The notes under the pieces are model-generated. The model made no database searches and was not told the DNA's origin. It saw only the letters and a program-made list of their open reading frames with translations. A DNA stretch of 64,000 bases from Diacronema lutheri. Its lineage: Eukaryota > Haptophyta > Pavlovophyceae > Pavlovales > Pavlovaceae. Positions 18,643 through 26,983 of this stretch are shown here, in pieces. Both the position numbers and the translations under genes were made by a program. Every line of letters starts with the position of its first letter. The stretch's first letter is position 1. Location of the stretch: assembly GCA_019448385.1 (NCBI GenBank), contig JAGTXO010000009.1, positions 496,001 to 560,000 on the forward strand, given 5' to 3'.

Positions 18643-19204
18643 TGCACGGACGAGGACGAGCCTGCGCGCGCCGCGCGGCGCGCGCGCAACGCAGCGCGGC
18701 GCAACGTGAGGGCCGCTTCCTGCGCGTCGCGAGCCGCCCGCGGCCCAGGCGAGCCCGGGAATGTGTGCGCCCGGGCGCGCGCAGCGTCACGCGCCCACAC
18801 GTTCGAACACACGCCCGCCGCGCTCGCCCGCGCCGCGCAACGCCCAAAGGTTCCGCTCTGCGCGCGCGCGGTGCGCGCGACGCGAGCGCAACCCGAGCTG
18901 CCCTCGGCATCTCGGGTTGCGCTCGCGTCGCGCACGCTGCCACCCGAACCCGGATGGGGCAGAGCGCGCACGCGCGCGTCAAACCCACCGCTACGAGCCC
19001 GCACGGCCTCGAACACGCACCTCGATGCGCCGCTCGCTCCCGCGCACCCCGCTCGGTCTCGCCGAACGGCCCGGTGGCGACCAGCCTGGCTCTCCTCCAC
19101 CACCCGCTGCGTAACGTGCACAACTCCGAAAAAGGGGATTTCCAAACAGCTGGTGCTGACCCCGCTGTCCTGACGTAAAAGCGCCGTTAGTATTTCCAAA
19201 AAGA
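18643..19204. other. Intergenic upstream of the surface protein, with a 23-bp palindrome
   Basis: About 560 bp that should contain the surface-protein promoter. It holds an inverted repeat at 18875-18897 / 18911-18933, then TCCAAACAGCTGGTGCTGACCC and a copy of the GTTAGTA end motif near 19177-19192. No gene seen. Confidence 0.5.
18875..18933. repeat. 23-bp inverted repeat, 13-nt spacer
   Basis: Perfect arms 18875-18897 and 18911-18933 (core GCGCAACCCGAG / CTCGGGTTGCGC), about 235-290 bp upstream of the surface-protein ATG. It could be a protein-binding palindrome or an RNA hairpin. Confidence 0.8.
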
Positions 19205-19695
19205 GCGGGGGGCGTCCACAGGGCCGTGGGGCAACGAACGCAGAGCGCGAAAGAGGGCACGCAGCGCAGGTCCGAAGGCAGAGCGATGACCCTGTGCACG
19301 CCAGCAGTAGGGACGGCAGGAACGGCAGGAACGGCGCACGGACGCGGCAGGACGCGGTTGGAGTGGACACCCCCACGCGCCTGTATCCGCCCGCCGCCAC
19401 CGCCGCCGCGCCGGCGGCAGGCGAGCATGTGACGGACCCGCGCATAGCGCACATTCTGCAGCTCACGCCGGCACGGGTCAGCGCGTTCACAAAATGCACG
19501 TTTGGTGCCGCCGCTGGCTTCCCTGCGGACAGCGCTGGCATCTCGGCAGGTGATGGACGTGGCCGCAGCCATGCGCGGACTGAGCACCGGTCGGCTGTCG
19601 TCGCGGAGCTGGCAGCTGTGCGCGGACGAGGCGCAGCAGAAAGGAGGCCGACAGCTGTGCGCGGACGAGGCGCAGCAGAAAGGAGGCCGAGCAAA
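19205..19695 (-). repeat. 3' flank module of 5S copy 3
   Basis: Reverse-strand homologue of 13339-13739. It contains a tandem duplication of roughly 40 bp (TTTCTGCTGCGCCTCGTCC unit) at about 19620-19690. Confidence 0.75.
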
Positions 19696-19811
19696 AGAGC
19701 AGCACCCAGACTTCGCGCGTGGTCCCCCACCGCACTACTACCTGGGCGGTTGCCGGCTTGACTTCGGAGTTCGGATGGGATCCGGTATGTTCTGACACCT
19801 GTGGCCGCTCC
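19696..19811 (-). rRNA. 5S rRNA: 5S ribosomal RNA, copy 3
   Basis: 116 nt, differing from copies 1 and 2 by one base in the loop after helix I (AGAACA instead of GGAACA). Box A and box C regions are unchanged and a T4 run follows. Its upstream flank differs from copies 1 and 2 except for the TAAATCTAGCG-like motif (about 19823-19833), so promoter conservation beyond the gene is confined to that patch. Confidence 0.92.
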
Positions 19812-20023
19812 TGACCTTTGCGCTAGATTTAGACATTATTTTGGAATGTGCAGTCCGAGATCGTGAGGACGGCATGGTATTACGTTTCGCGCCACCGATA
19901 CCAATGCAGGCGGGTCAGCAGGAGGGGCGTGCACGGGGCCGAGGCGTGACGAACGGAGCGAGCGAAAAGGGCGCACTCAACGTTAAGCCGAAGCCAGGGC
20001 GTCGATCCTGTGCACGCCGGCAG

Positions 20024-20061
<38 letters not shown>

Positions 20062-20256
20062 CCTTCCCTCCCCGGGGATGGCCGGGACAGCAGGTGCGGC
20101 GGCAGCACCTCGCCATGCAGGCCTGCGCCCGTCTTCGCGCTGCCTTCAGCGGCGCGCCTGACCGTGCCGTCGGGACCGTGCTTCAACTGCCACGCCACGC
20201 GCGCCCGTCCAAACGCCGCCCGACGCCCGCCCGCAGCGCATTCTTCTCCCGCGCCT
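19812..20256. other. Intergenic with dispersed-repeat copy and C37 tract
   Basis: Holds a reverse copy (about 19910-20023) of the repeat seen at 60590-60710, then 37 consecutive C (20024-20060). No gene seen. Confidence 0.6.
20024..20060. repeat. Poly-C tract (37 C)
   Basis: Longest homopolymer of the window. G-quadruplex potential on the minus strand. Confidence 0.9.
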
Positions 20257-21225
20257 TCACTCGGCCGCGCGCGTGTGCCGACAGTGGCCCCACACCTGGC
20301 CGCACGCGGTGCACAGCCGCCGCCCGTCAACCGTCCGCCGGCGCGAGAGGGCGCGCGCGCGCTCGCCCGGCGGCGCGCGGCGCCGGGCCGGGTCGGCTGC
20401 GTCGCGCATCGCGTGCGGCACCTCGTCGGGCGAGCGCGCAAGCACGCAGCCCGCGCACGCGCCCTGCCGCGCGCCGAGCAACGTGTCGGCGCGCCACCAG
20501 CCGTCGACGGTCTCCCGCTCGGCTTCGGGCAGCTTGAGGTACCAGAACGAGGGGAAGGGCGCGGTGACCTGGCCGGAGGAGCCGGAGCCCGACTTGCGCA
20601 CGGCGCCCGCCGCGTTGCTCGCGCCCGGCGGCGAGCGGTACTTGTAGCGGCACGGCGGCACGAGGAACAAGGGGCGGAGGGCGCCGAACGGGCCGCTGGC
20701 GTAGTAGGGCTTGGTATATACGTACGACGGGAGGAGGAGGCAGCACGGCTGCGCGACGGCCGCGCAGAAAGCAAGGAGACGCTCCACGTGGTCCGACGTG
20801 TACGGCGGGTTGGTCACGAGCACGTCGAAGGGCGGCAGGTCGCGCGCGCGCGCGCGCGCGTAAAAGTCCTCGTTCGCGTTGTGCACCGACGAGAAGCCGA
20901 GCTCGCGAAGATGTCGGACGACGGAGCCGGCGCAGTAGTAGGGATCGTAAATGCGCAGCTCGGACGGCGCCTTGCCCAGCCGCGCGCCCAGCCGCGCGAG
21001 CAGCGGCGCGAGGTGCTCATACGCGATGCGCGGCGTCTCTGCGTGGTCCGCGTCGCACGCCGCAAACGCGTAGCGCTCGGGCCGGCGCGCGCGCTCGTCG
21101 TCGCGCGGCGTGGCAACGGCGGGCGGCGCTGCCACCGCCTCGTTGCTGCCGTGCGCGAGCGCCAACTTGGCGCGCTTGCGCGCTCGCGAGCCAGGACGTT
21201 CGCGCGAGCCGGGACGCGGCACCAT
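20257..21225 (-). CDS. SAM-dependent N6-adenine methyltransferase-like protein
   Basis: Intronless, 322 residues. RIYDPYYCAGSVVRHLRELG (about residues 90-110) matches a conserved motif of a eukaryotic/protist methyltransferase-like family, and VLVTNPPYTSDHVERLLAF (from about residue 135) carries the NPPY catalytic motif typical of amino-methylating enzymes. PSYVYTKPYY and PFPSFWYLKL follow as in that family. The C-terminus has a small Cys/His cluster (CTACGQVWGHCRH) that may bind zinc and so nucleic acid. The basic N-terminus (RKRAK) could be nuclear-targeting. The substrate (DNA, rRNA or other) is unknown. It shares a 36-bp intergenic gap with the divergent EF-hand gene. Start is the ATG at 21225. 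Confidence 0.78.
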   Translation of the reverse strand: MVPRPGSRERPGSRARKRAKLALAHGSNEAVAAPPAVATPRDDERARRPERYAFAACDADHAETPRIAYEHLAPLLARLGARLGKAPSELRIYDPYYCAGSVVRHLRELGFSSVHNANEDFYARARARDLPPFDVLVTNPPYTSDHVERLLAFCAAVAQPCCLLLPSYVYTKPYYASGPFGALRPLFLVPPCRYKYRSPPGASNAAGAVRKSGSGSSGQVTAPFPSFWYLKLPEAERETVDGWWRADTLLGARQGACAGCVLARSPDEVPHAMRDAADPARRRAPPGERARALSRRRTVDGRRLCTACGQVWGHCRHTRAAE

Positions 21226-21261
21226 CTACCCGCGCATAAATGGTTTGGACTTTTGAGTGGT

Positions 21262-22975
21262 ATGAGTAACGATTCGGACTGGTTGCAGCGAGCGATGCCT
21301 GAGGCAGAGGGGCGCGTTGCGCGCGCCTCGTCGCCCGTGCGCACGATCGCGCTCGCGACGCCCGCGGGCATAGCGACGAGCCCGAGCAGAATCCGGCTCC
21401 CTCCCTCGCCAACGCAGCCGCCCAATCGCGCCACGCCCGCGTCGCCGTGCGATGCGGCGGTGGGCTCGGAGCCGGCAGGCTCGGGCGGCCAAACGCGGAC
21501 GTCGTCGCACGGCAGCCGCAACATCCGCGACTTTGGCAAGCGGGTCGGCGTCGCGGGCGCGTTCCAGCGCCGTTCCAGCGTGCCTGGGACGGCGGGGCGC
21601 TCGACCGCGCCGAGCGCCGTGCGGCGCGCGCAAAGACGCCCCGATACGTTTCTCGCGGGCGCGGACAACTGGGCGGAGGCGCACAACCTGATCTTCCAGG
21701 GGGACATGGATGACTCGGAGCTGCCGATGAGCGTGCCGCCCGGCCTCATCTCCACCGACCAGCTCGCCGACATCCAGATGATATGGAAGAAGCTCGGTGC
21801 GCGCGAGCGAGCGCTGCCGGCGCGCCGAGCCGAGCCGCGCGGCGCGCGCCCGCGGCGGCGGCGCGCGCCCACTCGGCCCGCGCGGCCCGCACGCGCGCGT
21901 GCCCCACCGCGGCGCAGACCAGGACAACTCGGGCACGCTCTCGCTGCAGGAGATCGGCCGCGCGCTCAAGCTGCTCGGGTACGATGGCGGCGATGAGGAC
22001 ACCGCCGAGCTCGTGCGGCTGATCGACGAGGACGGCTCCGGCGTCATCGAGTGGGAGGAGTTTCGCACGCTGCTCGTGACCAAGGTGGTCGAGGAGTCCA
22101 ACCAGGTCGAGGTGCGTAGCCGCGCCGTTCGCCTGCCCCCCCCCCCCCCCCTTCTTTCCCATTTCTCCCGCGCGCGCGGCCGGCGCGCCGCCGCCCATGC
22201 GACGGGCGTGGCGCGCGCTCGGCCGCCGCCGCCGCCGCCGCCACTGCCACCGCCGCGACGCGCGCTGCAGGTCGACCTCACGTTCAGCATGCTCGATCTG
22301 AACGGCGACGGCGACATCGACGCGAACGAGGTCAAGCAGCTGCTCATGCACGCGGGCGAGAAGCTGAGCGAGGCGGAGGCGGACGACCTGGTCAACCTGC
22401 TCTCCGCAAACTCGGGCAAGGTCACGATCGACAGCTTCCGGACAGCGATGGACCGGATCTTCAATGCGCGGCCGAGCACGCTGCTCGCGCAGGCGCACAC
22501 GTCGCGAGGCACGCGCGAGGCGCGCAAGCCGCTCCACGCGCGTCTCTTCCCCTTCTCCACGTCGTCGTCGCGCACCTCCGTCGCCTCGGTCGCGAACGAC
22601 CACGACGCCGCCGCCGCCGCCGGCGGCGGCAGCGGCGCGAAGGCGGGCGTAGGGCCGTTCGGGCGCATGCGCAACTCAATCGACCGCTCGCGCTCGTCGC
22701 CGACCGCGATTCAGGACGCGCGCGTGCGCGGCCGCTTTCACCGCTCGAACTCGTCACCGCCGCCAATCTTCGAGACGAGTGCCCTCACGCACCCCGAGGC
22801 CGTGCGGCGCGCGTCGCTCCAGCCATCCAACGTTGGCGCGCGCGCGGCACTGCAATCGCCGCCCGCGAGCGCGAGCGCACAAGGGGTCGCAGTCGAGCCG
22901 GCTCCGCAGCCGCGCAGAGACGTCGGTGAGCCAGCTCAGCAGCCGGCGAGCCGGTCTGGCTTCTCTGTGACGTGA
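21262..22975 (+). CDS. EF-hand calcium-binding protein (calmodulin-like core with long disordered tails)
   Basis: Exons 21262-21796, 21918-22111 and 22271-22975 give 477 residues; joins are in phase (CTCG|GTGCGC...GCAG|AC and GAG|GTGCGT...GCAG|GTC). The middle holds four EF-hand units: DQDNSGTLSLQE, DEDGSGVIEWEE and DLNGDGDIDANE have good calcium ligands; the fourth, around SANSGKVTIDSF, is degenerate. Intron 1 splits the first loop immediately before the residues QDNSGT. The Ser/Arg/Pro-rich N-terminal 170 and C-terminal 190 residues look disordered and phosphorylatable. The intron 2 acceptor follows a run of C, T and GCC repeats. It is likely a calcium sensor; partner unknown. The name is limited to the EF-hand family. 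Confidence 0.85.
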
Positions 22976-23489
22976 CAGCACATCCGCATCAGCCGCATGC
23001 GCTCGTGGCCGAGGAGTGTTCCGTGTTGCGCTGCAACGAATTCAGAACAGAAATGGAAAGGAAATGAACACACTGAAAACAGGATTGCCACTCGCACCGG
23101 TCGAGGGCGCACGTCACGTGCGTCAGTCAACCGCGGCCCTCACCTCCGCATGCACGCCCTCACCAGGCGGTGCCACTGCCATGCCACCCAGTCACCGCCG
23201 CGCAGCGCGGCCCAAGCACCGCTACGCACAACGCCGCGGCCCGCGAGCGCCATGCCCATGCGCACCTGAGGAAGGGTGCGTTGTGCTGCGCGCTGCGCGC
23301 GGACGAGCGGCGGCAGGCGCGGCGGCGCGCTTGCGCGACGGAGCGCCGCGTCCGATCGGCCGATCGTGGACGATCGGCTCGGACGCGCGCGCGGCCGGGG
23401 CGAGTTCGCTCGGCAGGCAGCGGCTTGGGCGAGCCACGCGGACGCGCGAGGTTCGCCGACGCCGGCTCATCGCGCGCGCACGTGCGACC
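22976..23489. other. Intergenic between convergent genes, no gene seen
   Basis: 3' regions of the EF-hand and His-rich genes. The stretch 23035-23100 is noticeably lower in GC (AAATGGAAAGGAAATGAACA), fitting a 3' UTR. No RNA gene recognised. Confidence 0.45.
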
Positions 23490-24533
23490 TCAGAGCATGT
23501 CGATCTTGTCGACGTCCTTGGGCTTGTAGTCGACGGCGTTGGCCGCTGGCGCCAGCTTGTGCGGCTTGTGGATCGCGGCAGCTTCGAGCGGCTCGAGCGA
23601 TGGCGTAACGTCCGCCTCGCGCGCCTTGGCGCCACGGCAGAAGCAGCGGCAGATCAGGCGGAGCATCAGCGCCCAGATCGTCAGCGCAAACAGCAGCCCG
23701 AGGCACGACGCACCGAGCTCGTCGGCGTCGGCGTCGGCGGCGAACGCGCGCTGCTCGCGCGCGCCATGCGGCACGTAACGATGGCCGGCGGCGTGCACCC
23801 CGTCCGTGGCGTGGTGGTGGCCGTGGTGGTAGAGGCCGTGGTGGTGATCGCCGCCGTCGCGATCGCTGTGGCCGTCGTGCTGCTCGTGGTGGTGGTGACG
23901 GCGCTGCACCGCGTCGCGCTCGCCAGCGTCCGACGAGTCATCTGAGAAGACGCGCACGTGCATCACGCGGAGCGCGTGCGGCGCGTCGGGCGGGCCGAAA
24001 AGGAGCGGCTCGTCCACGGCCCACGCCGCCTGTGCATCCGCCACGGCCTCCACGCTCGCCGCGCGCGACCGGCTGAGCAGGAGCGACGCGCACGCGTCGC
24101 CGAGCACCTCGGGCTGTTGCATGAGGCACGACGGGAGCGAGCAGCCGGTGAGCGCCATCTCGCGCGCGCACGGGTGCACGTCCAACTCGCCAGAGAAGAC
24201 GCTGGGCGTTGCGAGCAGCTGCTCGACCAGTCCCTCGAACAGCGAGCCGAGCGAGCCGATCGAGCCAAACGAGCCCTGCGCGGGCGAGAACCCGCCGCCC
24301 ATCATCACACCGTCGTGATGCGGGCACGGGCGCGCCGGCTGCTCCGAGTCGTCCGGGTCGTCCATGTCGAGGCGGAAGAGCGCAGGCTGCGCGTCGACCG
24401 TCTCGTCCAGCGTCTGCACCTCGTACGTGCGGCCGTCCTCCATCGTCAATGAGAGCGAGAGCGCCCCGACGAGCAGAGCGGCGAGCATTCTGGTTGGCAA
24501 CAAGGTCAGGACGCCCTTCACCTGCCGCCGCAT
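23490..24533 (-). CDS. Secreted/membrane His-rich protein of unknown function
   Basis: Intronless, 347 residues. The N-terminus is a signal peptide or signal anchor (RMLAALLVGALSLSLT). A Cys-containing segment (HPCAREMALTGCSLPSC, later GDACASLL) resembles Cys-rich cores of other secreted proteins. Residues about 210-265 are crowded with His (HHHHEQHDGHSD, GDHHHGLYHHGHHH), which suggests zinc, copper or nickel binding. One membrane span (CLGLLFALTIWALMLRLIC) is followed by a basic 50-residue tail. A metal-buffering or metal-sensing role is inferred only from composition. ATG at 24533 chosen; another ATG lies 15 codons in. Downstream of the phospholipid methyltransferase in the same orientation. 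Confidence 0.75.
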   Translation of the reverse strand: MRRQVKGVLTLLPTRMLAALLVGALSLSLTMEDGRTYEVQTLDETVDAQPALFRLDMDDPDDSEQPARPCPHHDGVMMGGGFSPAQGSFGSIGSLGSLFEGLVEQLLATPSVFSGELDVHPCAREMALTGCSLPSCLMQQPEVLGDACASLLLSRSRAASVEAVADAQAAWAVDEPLLFGPPDAPHALRVMHVRVFSDDSSDAGERDAVQRRHHHHEQHDGHSDRDGGDHHHGLYHHGHHHATDGVHAAGHRYVPHGAREQRAFAADADADELGASCLGLLFALTIWALMLRLICRCFCRGAKAREADVTPSLEPLEAAAIHKPHKLAPAANAVDYKPKDVDKIDML

Positions 24534-24668
24534 TCTAAAATGGTCCGAGCCCAACCCCTCGCGGGATCGTCGACGTCGCTCAGAAGGCCGGCGAGACCGG
24601 CCGAGCGAGGCGCGGCGCGGCACGGCGCGGCGCGGCGCGGCGGAGCGCGGCCCAGTACGGCGCGGCGC

Positions 24669-25271
24669 TCATTCGCGCCGCTTGAGCGTGTGGCGCGGCG
24701 TGCCGGCCTCGAGCAGATTGATCGACCAAAAGTACCAAAACGAGATGACGAGCGGGATGGTGAACCACGCGACGTCGGTCCACGCGGGCGCGAGGGCGAG
24801 GTAAATGCCCCAGAAGGTGAGCACGACTCCAATGTACTGCGGGTTGGACAGCCACGTGAACGGCCAGCCCGTGCACCACGGCACGTCGTGGCCGAGCTGG
24901 TGGCCATAGTGCACGCCGACCGAGCCGATCGCCCAGTAAATCGAGACGTTGAGGAGCTGGCCAAAGGCGACAAGGGCGAGGCCGACGGCGAGGCGCGCGA
25001 TCGACGCGTCGTCCGCGAGCAGCGCGCCGAGCGGCAACGTCCACTTGAGCTTGGGCCCCAGGTCGGACGCGACGGCGCAGATCTGCACAACCTTGAAAGA
25101 CGATACGAGCGTGTGCATGATCGTCAGGTCGGCCTTCCCCGACTTGCCCAGCCCGGCGAGGCGGCGGAAGGAGGGCGTGTAGTGGTAAACGAACCCATAC
25201 ACCAGGCGCTCGGGCCCGAGCACTGCCGCGTACACTGCGAGGGCCTGCGCGAACGGCAAGGGCCACGTCAT
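24669..25271 (-). CDS. Phosphatidyl-N-methylethanolamine N-methyltransferase (PEMT/OPI3 type)
   Basis: Intronless, 200 residues, the size of yeast OPI3 and human PEMT. It adds methyl groups from S-adenosylmethionine to make phosphatidylcholine in the ER. Four or more hydrophobic helices are visible. Family motifs: GVHYGHQLGHDVPWCTGWPF, then NPQYIGVVLTFWGIY, which forms the SAM-binding region, and a C-terminal basic end (HTLKRRE) that can act as ER retrieval signal. The ATG at 25271 (MTWPLPFAQ) fits the family start; upstream in-frame codons need a GTG. It shares a 54-bp gap with the divergent THOC5-like gene, so the two probably use one bidirectional promoter. Confidence 0.87.
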   Translation of the reverse strand: MTWPLPFAQALAVYAAVLGPERLVYGFVYHYTPSFRRLAGLGKSGKADLTIMHTLVSSFKVVQICAVASDLGPKLKWTLPLGALLADDASIARLAVGLALVAFGQLLNVSIYWAIGSVGVHYGHQLGHDVPWCTGWPFTWLSNPQYIGVVLTFWGIYLALAPAWTDVAWFTIPLVISFWYFWSINLLEAGTPRHTLKRRE

Positions 25272-25325
25272 CGGCGCTGATTGCGAGCGTCGGCTCGGCG
25301 GCGCGACGCCGGCGAGCGAGGAAGC

Positions 25326-26868
25326 ATGGCCGCAGAGCCCGTGCACTGTGCGGGCGCGGTAGCGAGGATCCGCGCGCTCGCGGACGAGGCGGCCAAGGCG
25401 GCGCGCGCGGGCGCGCCAGCGGCGGCGGTGGCTGCGAGCCTCGCGCGCGCGCCCGCGCTAATCGTCCGCCTCAAACAGGTGCGCTCGGCTCGTCGACCGC
25501 CCGCGACCGCCCGCGGTGTCCGCCCGCGAGGCGCGCGCGCGCGCGCGCGCGCCTCACCGTCGCGCTCGGCGCGCGCGCGGGGCGCGCACAGGTGGAGCGC
25601 GAGTTCGCGGTGCGCGCGTCCGTCGCCGACGCGGACATGCTGGCTCGCAAGCGCCGCCTCGACGATGTCGCCTCGGGCGCGCAGGAGCTGCACGCCGAGC
25701 GCTCGCAGCTGCAGCACGAGCTCTCGCTCTGCGACGCCGCGTCGCGCGCGCCCGCGCTGGACGACGGCGAGCTGGTGGATGTGCCCGCGCCCGAGACGGG
25801 CGGGCTGGTTCCCGACGAGAAGCAGCTGCGCCTCCGCCGCCGGGCCGCCGAGCTCCGCACGCGCCGCGAGCTACACGCACAGATCGGAGCGTTACGCGAG
25901 GCGGTCACCGCCGCGCGCGCGCGCCGCGCGCGGCTGCTCGACGCGGACGCGGCAGTCAGGCCGGAGTTGGTCAAGCTGATCGGCGCGGCATCGAGCCTCG
26001 AGGCCTACCTCTCCGTGCCCTCCGTCCTTTGCGCCGCCGAGCCCGCCGACCCCCGCGCGCATCTCCTTCCACCACCCCTCTGGTCGCTGTACACCGAGGG
26101 CGCGCTCCTTGTCGGCACGCCCGCGCTCGGCTCGACGCTCTACTCGGTCTCGATCGCGACGAGCACGCCGCCCGTCGCTGGCGCCATGCCCACACCGCAC
26201 GTCGCCGCCGCGCCCGCCGCGCCGTGCGACGAGCCGCCTGACGCGCGCGCTCCGCTCTCGGTCCGGCTGCATGTCCTGTGCGCGCGCCGTCGGCTTTTCA
26301 TCGAATTCTCCTACTTCCCACGGCTGCACGTGCTCGGCGCGGCGGCGCCAGAGGGCGGCGCCGAGCTGCTGCGCGCAGTCAATGTTGATGATGACGGTCA
26401 CACCTTCCCGCACGGCCGTGCGCTGCTCGCCGCATCGCGAGGTGCGCGCGCGCGCGCGCGCGTCGGCGCACGCCGCGCGCCGGAGCGCGCCGCTCCCTGG
26501 CGCTCTTCGCGCGCGACGAGGGCGTCGGCTGCGAGCTTGCGCTGGGGATGGAGAGCGCGGTGGCTACGTGCTGCGGCCGCATCCCCCCCCCCCCCCCTGA
26601 AATGCGACCCGACCACCCACACGCGCGCACGCCGCGCGCGCGCCTGGTGCGGCGTCTGATCGGCCCGCCGCCCCGCGAGCGCGCTACGCGCCGCGCAGGC
26701 TCGCCGGTGCTAAGTCCAGAAGCGCTTGCGCCGGCTGTGCCGTTCCGCTGGGCGCAGTGGCTCGGCGGGATTGCCACCGACTCGCCGCTCCCTTCCGGCG
26801 GATGCGCAGAGGCCGCGGCGCGGCTGTCGCTAGCCGAGGTGCTGCAGGCAATCGCGAGCGCGAGTTGA
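25326..26868 (+). CDS. THOC5: THO complex subunit 5-like protein (THOC5)
   Basis: THOC5 is part of the THO/TREX complex that couples transcription to mRNA export. Exon 1 25326-25478, exon 2 25592-26441 (joined in phase, CAG|GTGCGC...CAG|GTG), a short exon from 26486, and a last exon ending at 26868. Coiled coil in the first 150 residues (LHAERSQLQHELSLC, KQLRLRRRAAELRTRRELH), then the diagnostic LPPPLWSLYTEGALL, SVRLHVLC and FIEFSYFPRLHVLGA, and finally FRWAQWLGGIA, which corresponds to the conserved W-x-Q-x-L-G-G stretch near the THOC5 C-terminus. The last junction, between about 26554 and 26699, is unresolved; phase suggests a GC donor, and the intron contains a run of C. Confidence 0.78.
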
Positions 26869-26983
26869 CGTATCAGTGCGTCAGGCTTCAGGTCCTCATG
26901 AGCAAAGCGCGGTCACCGTGCCGAAGATGAAAATCAGCAGTCAGCAGTCGCCAGTCAGCACGCCTGCCGGTCGCGCACACACG

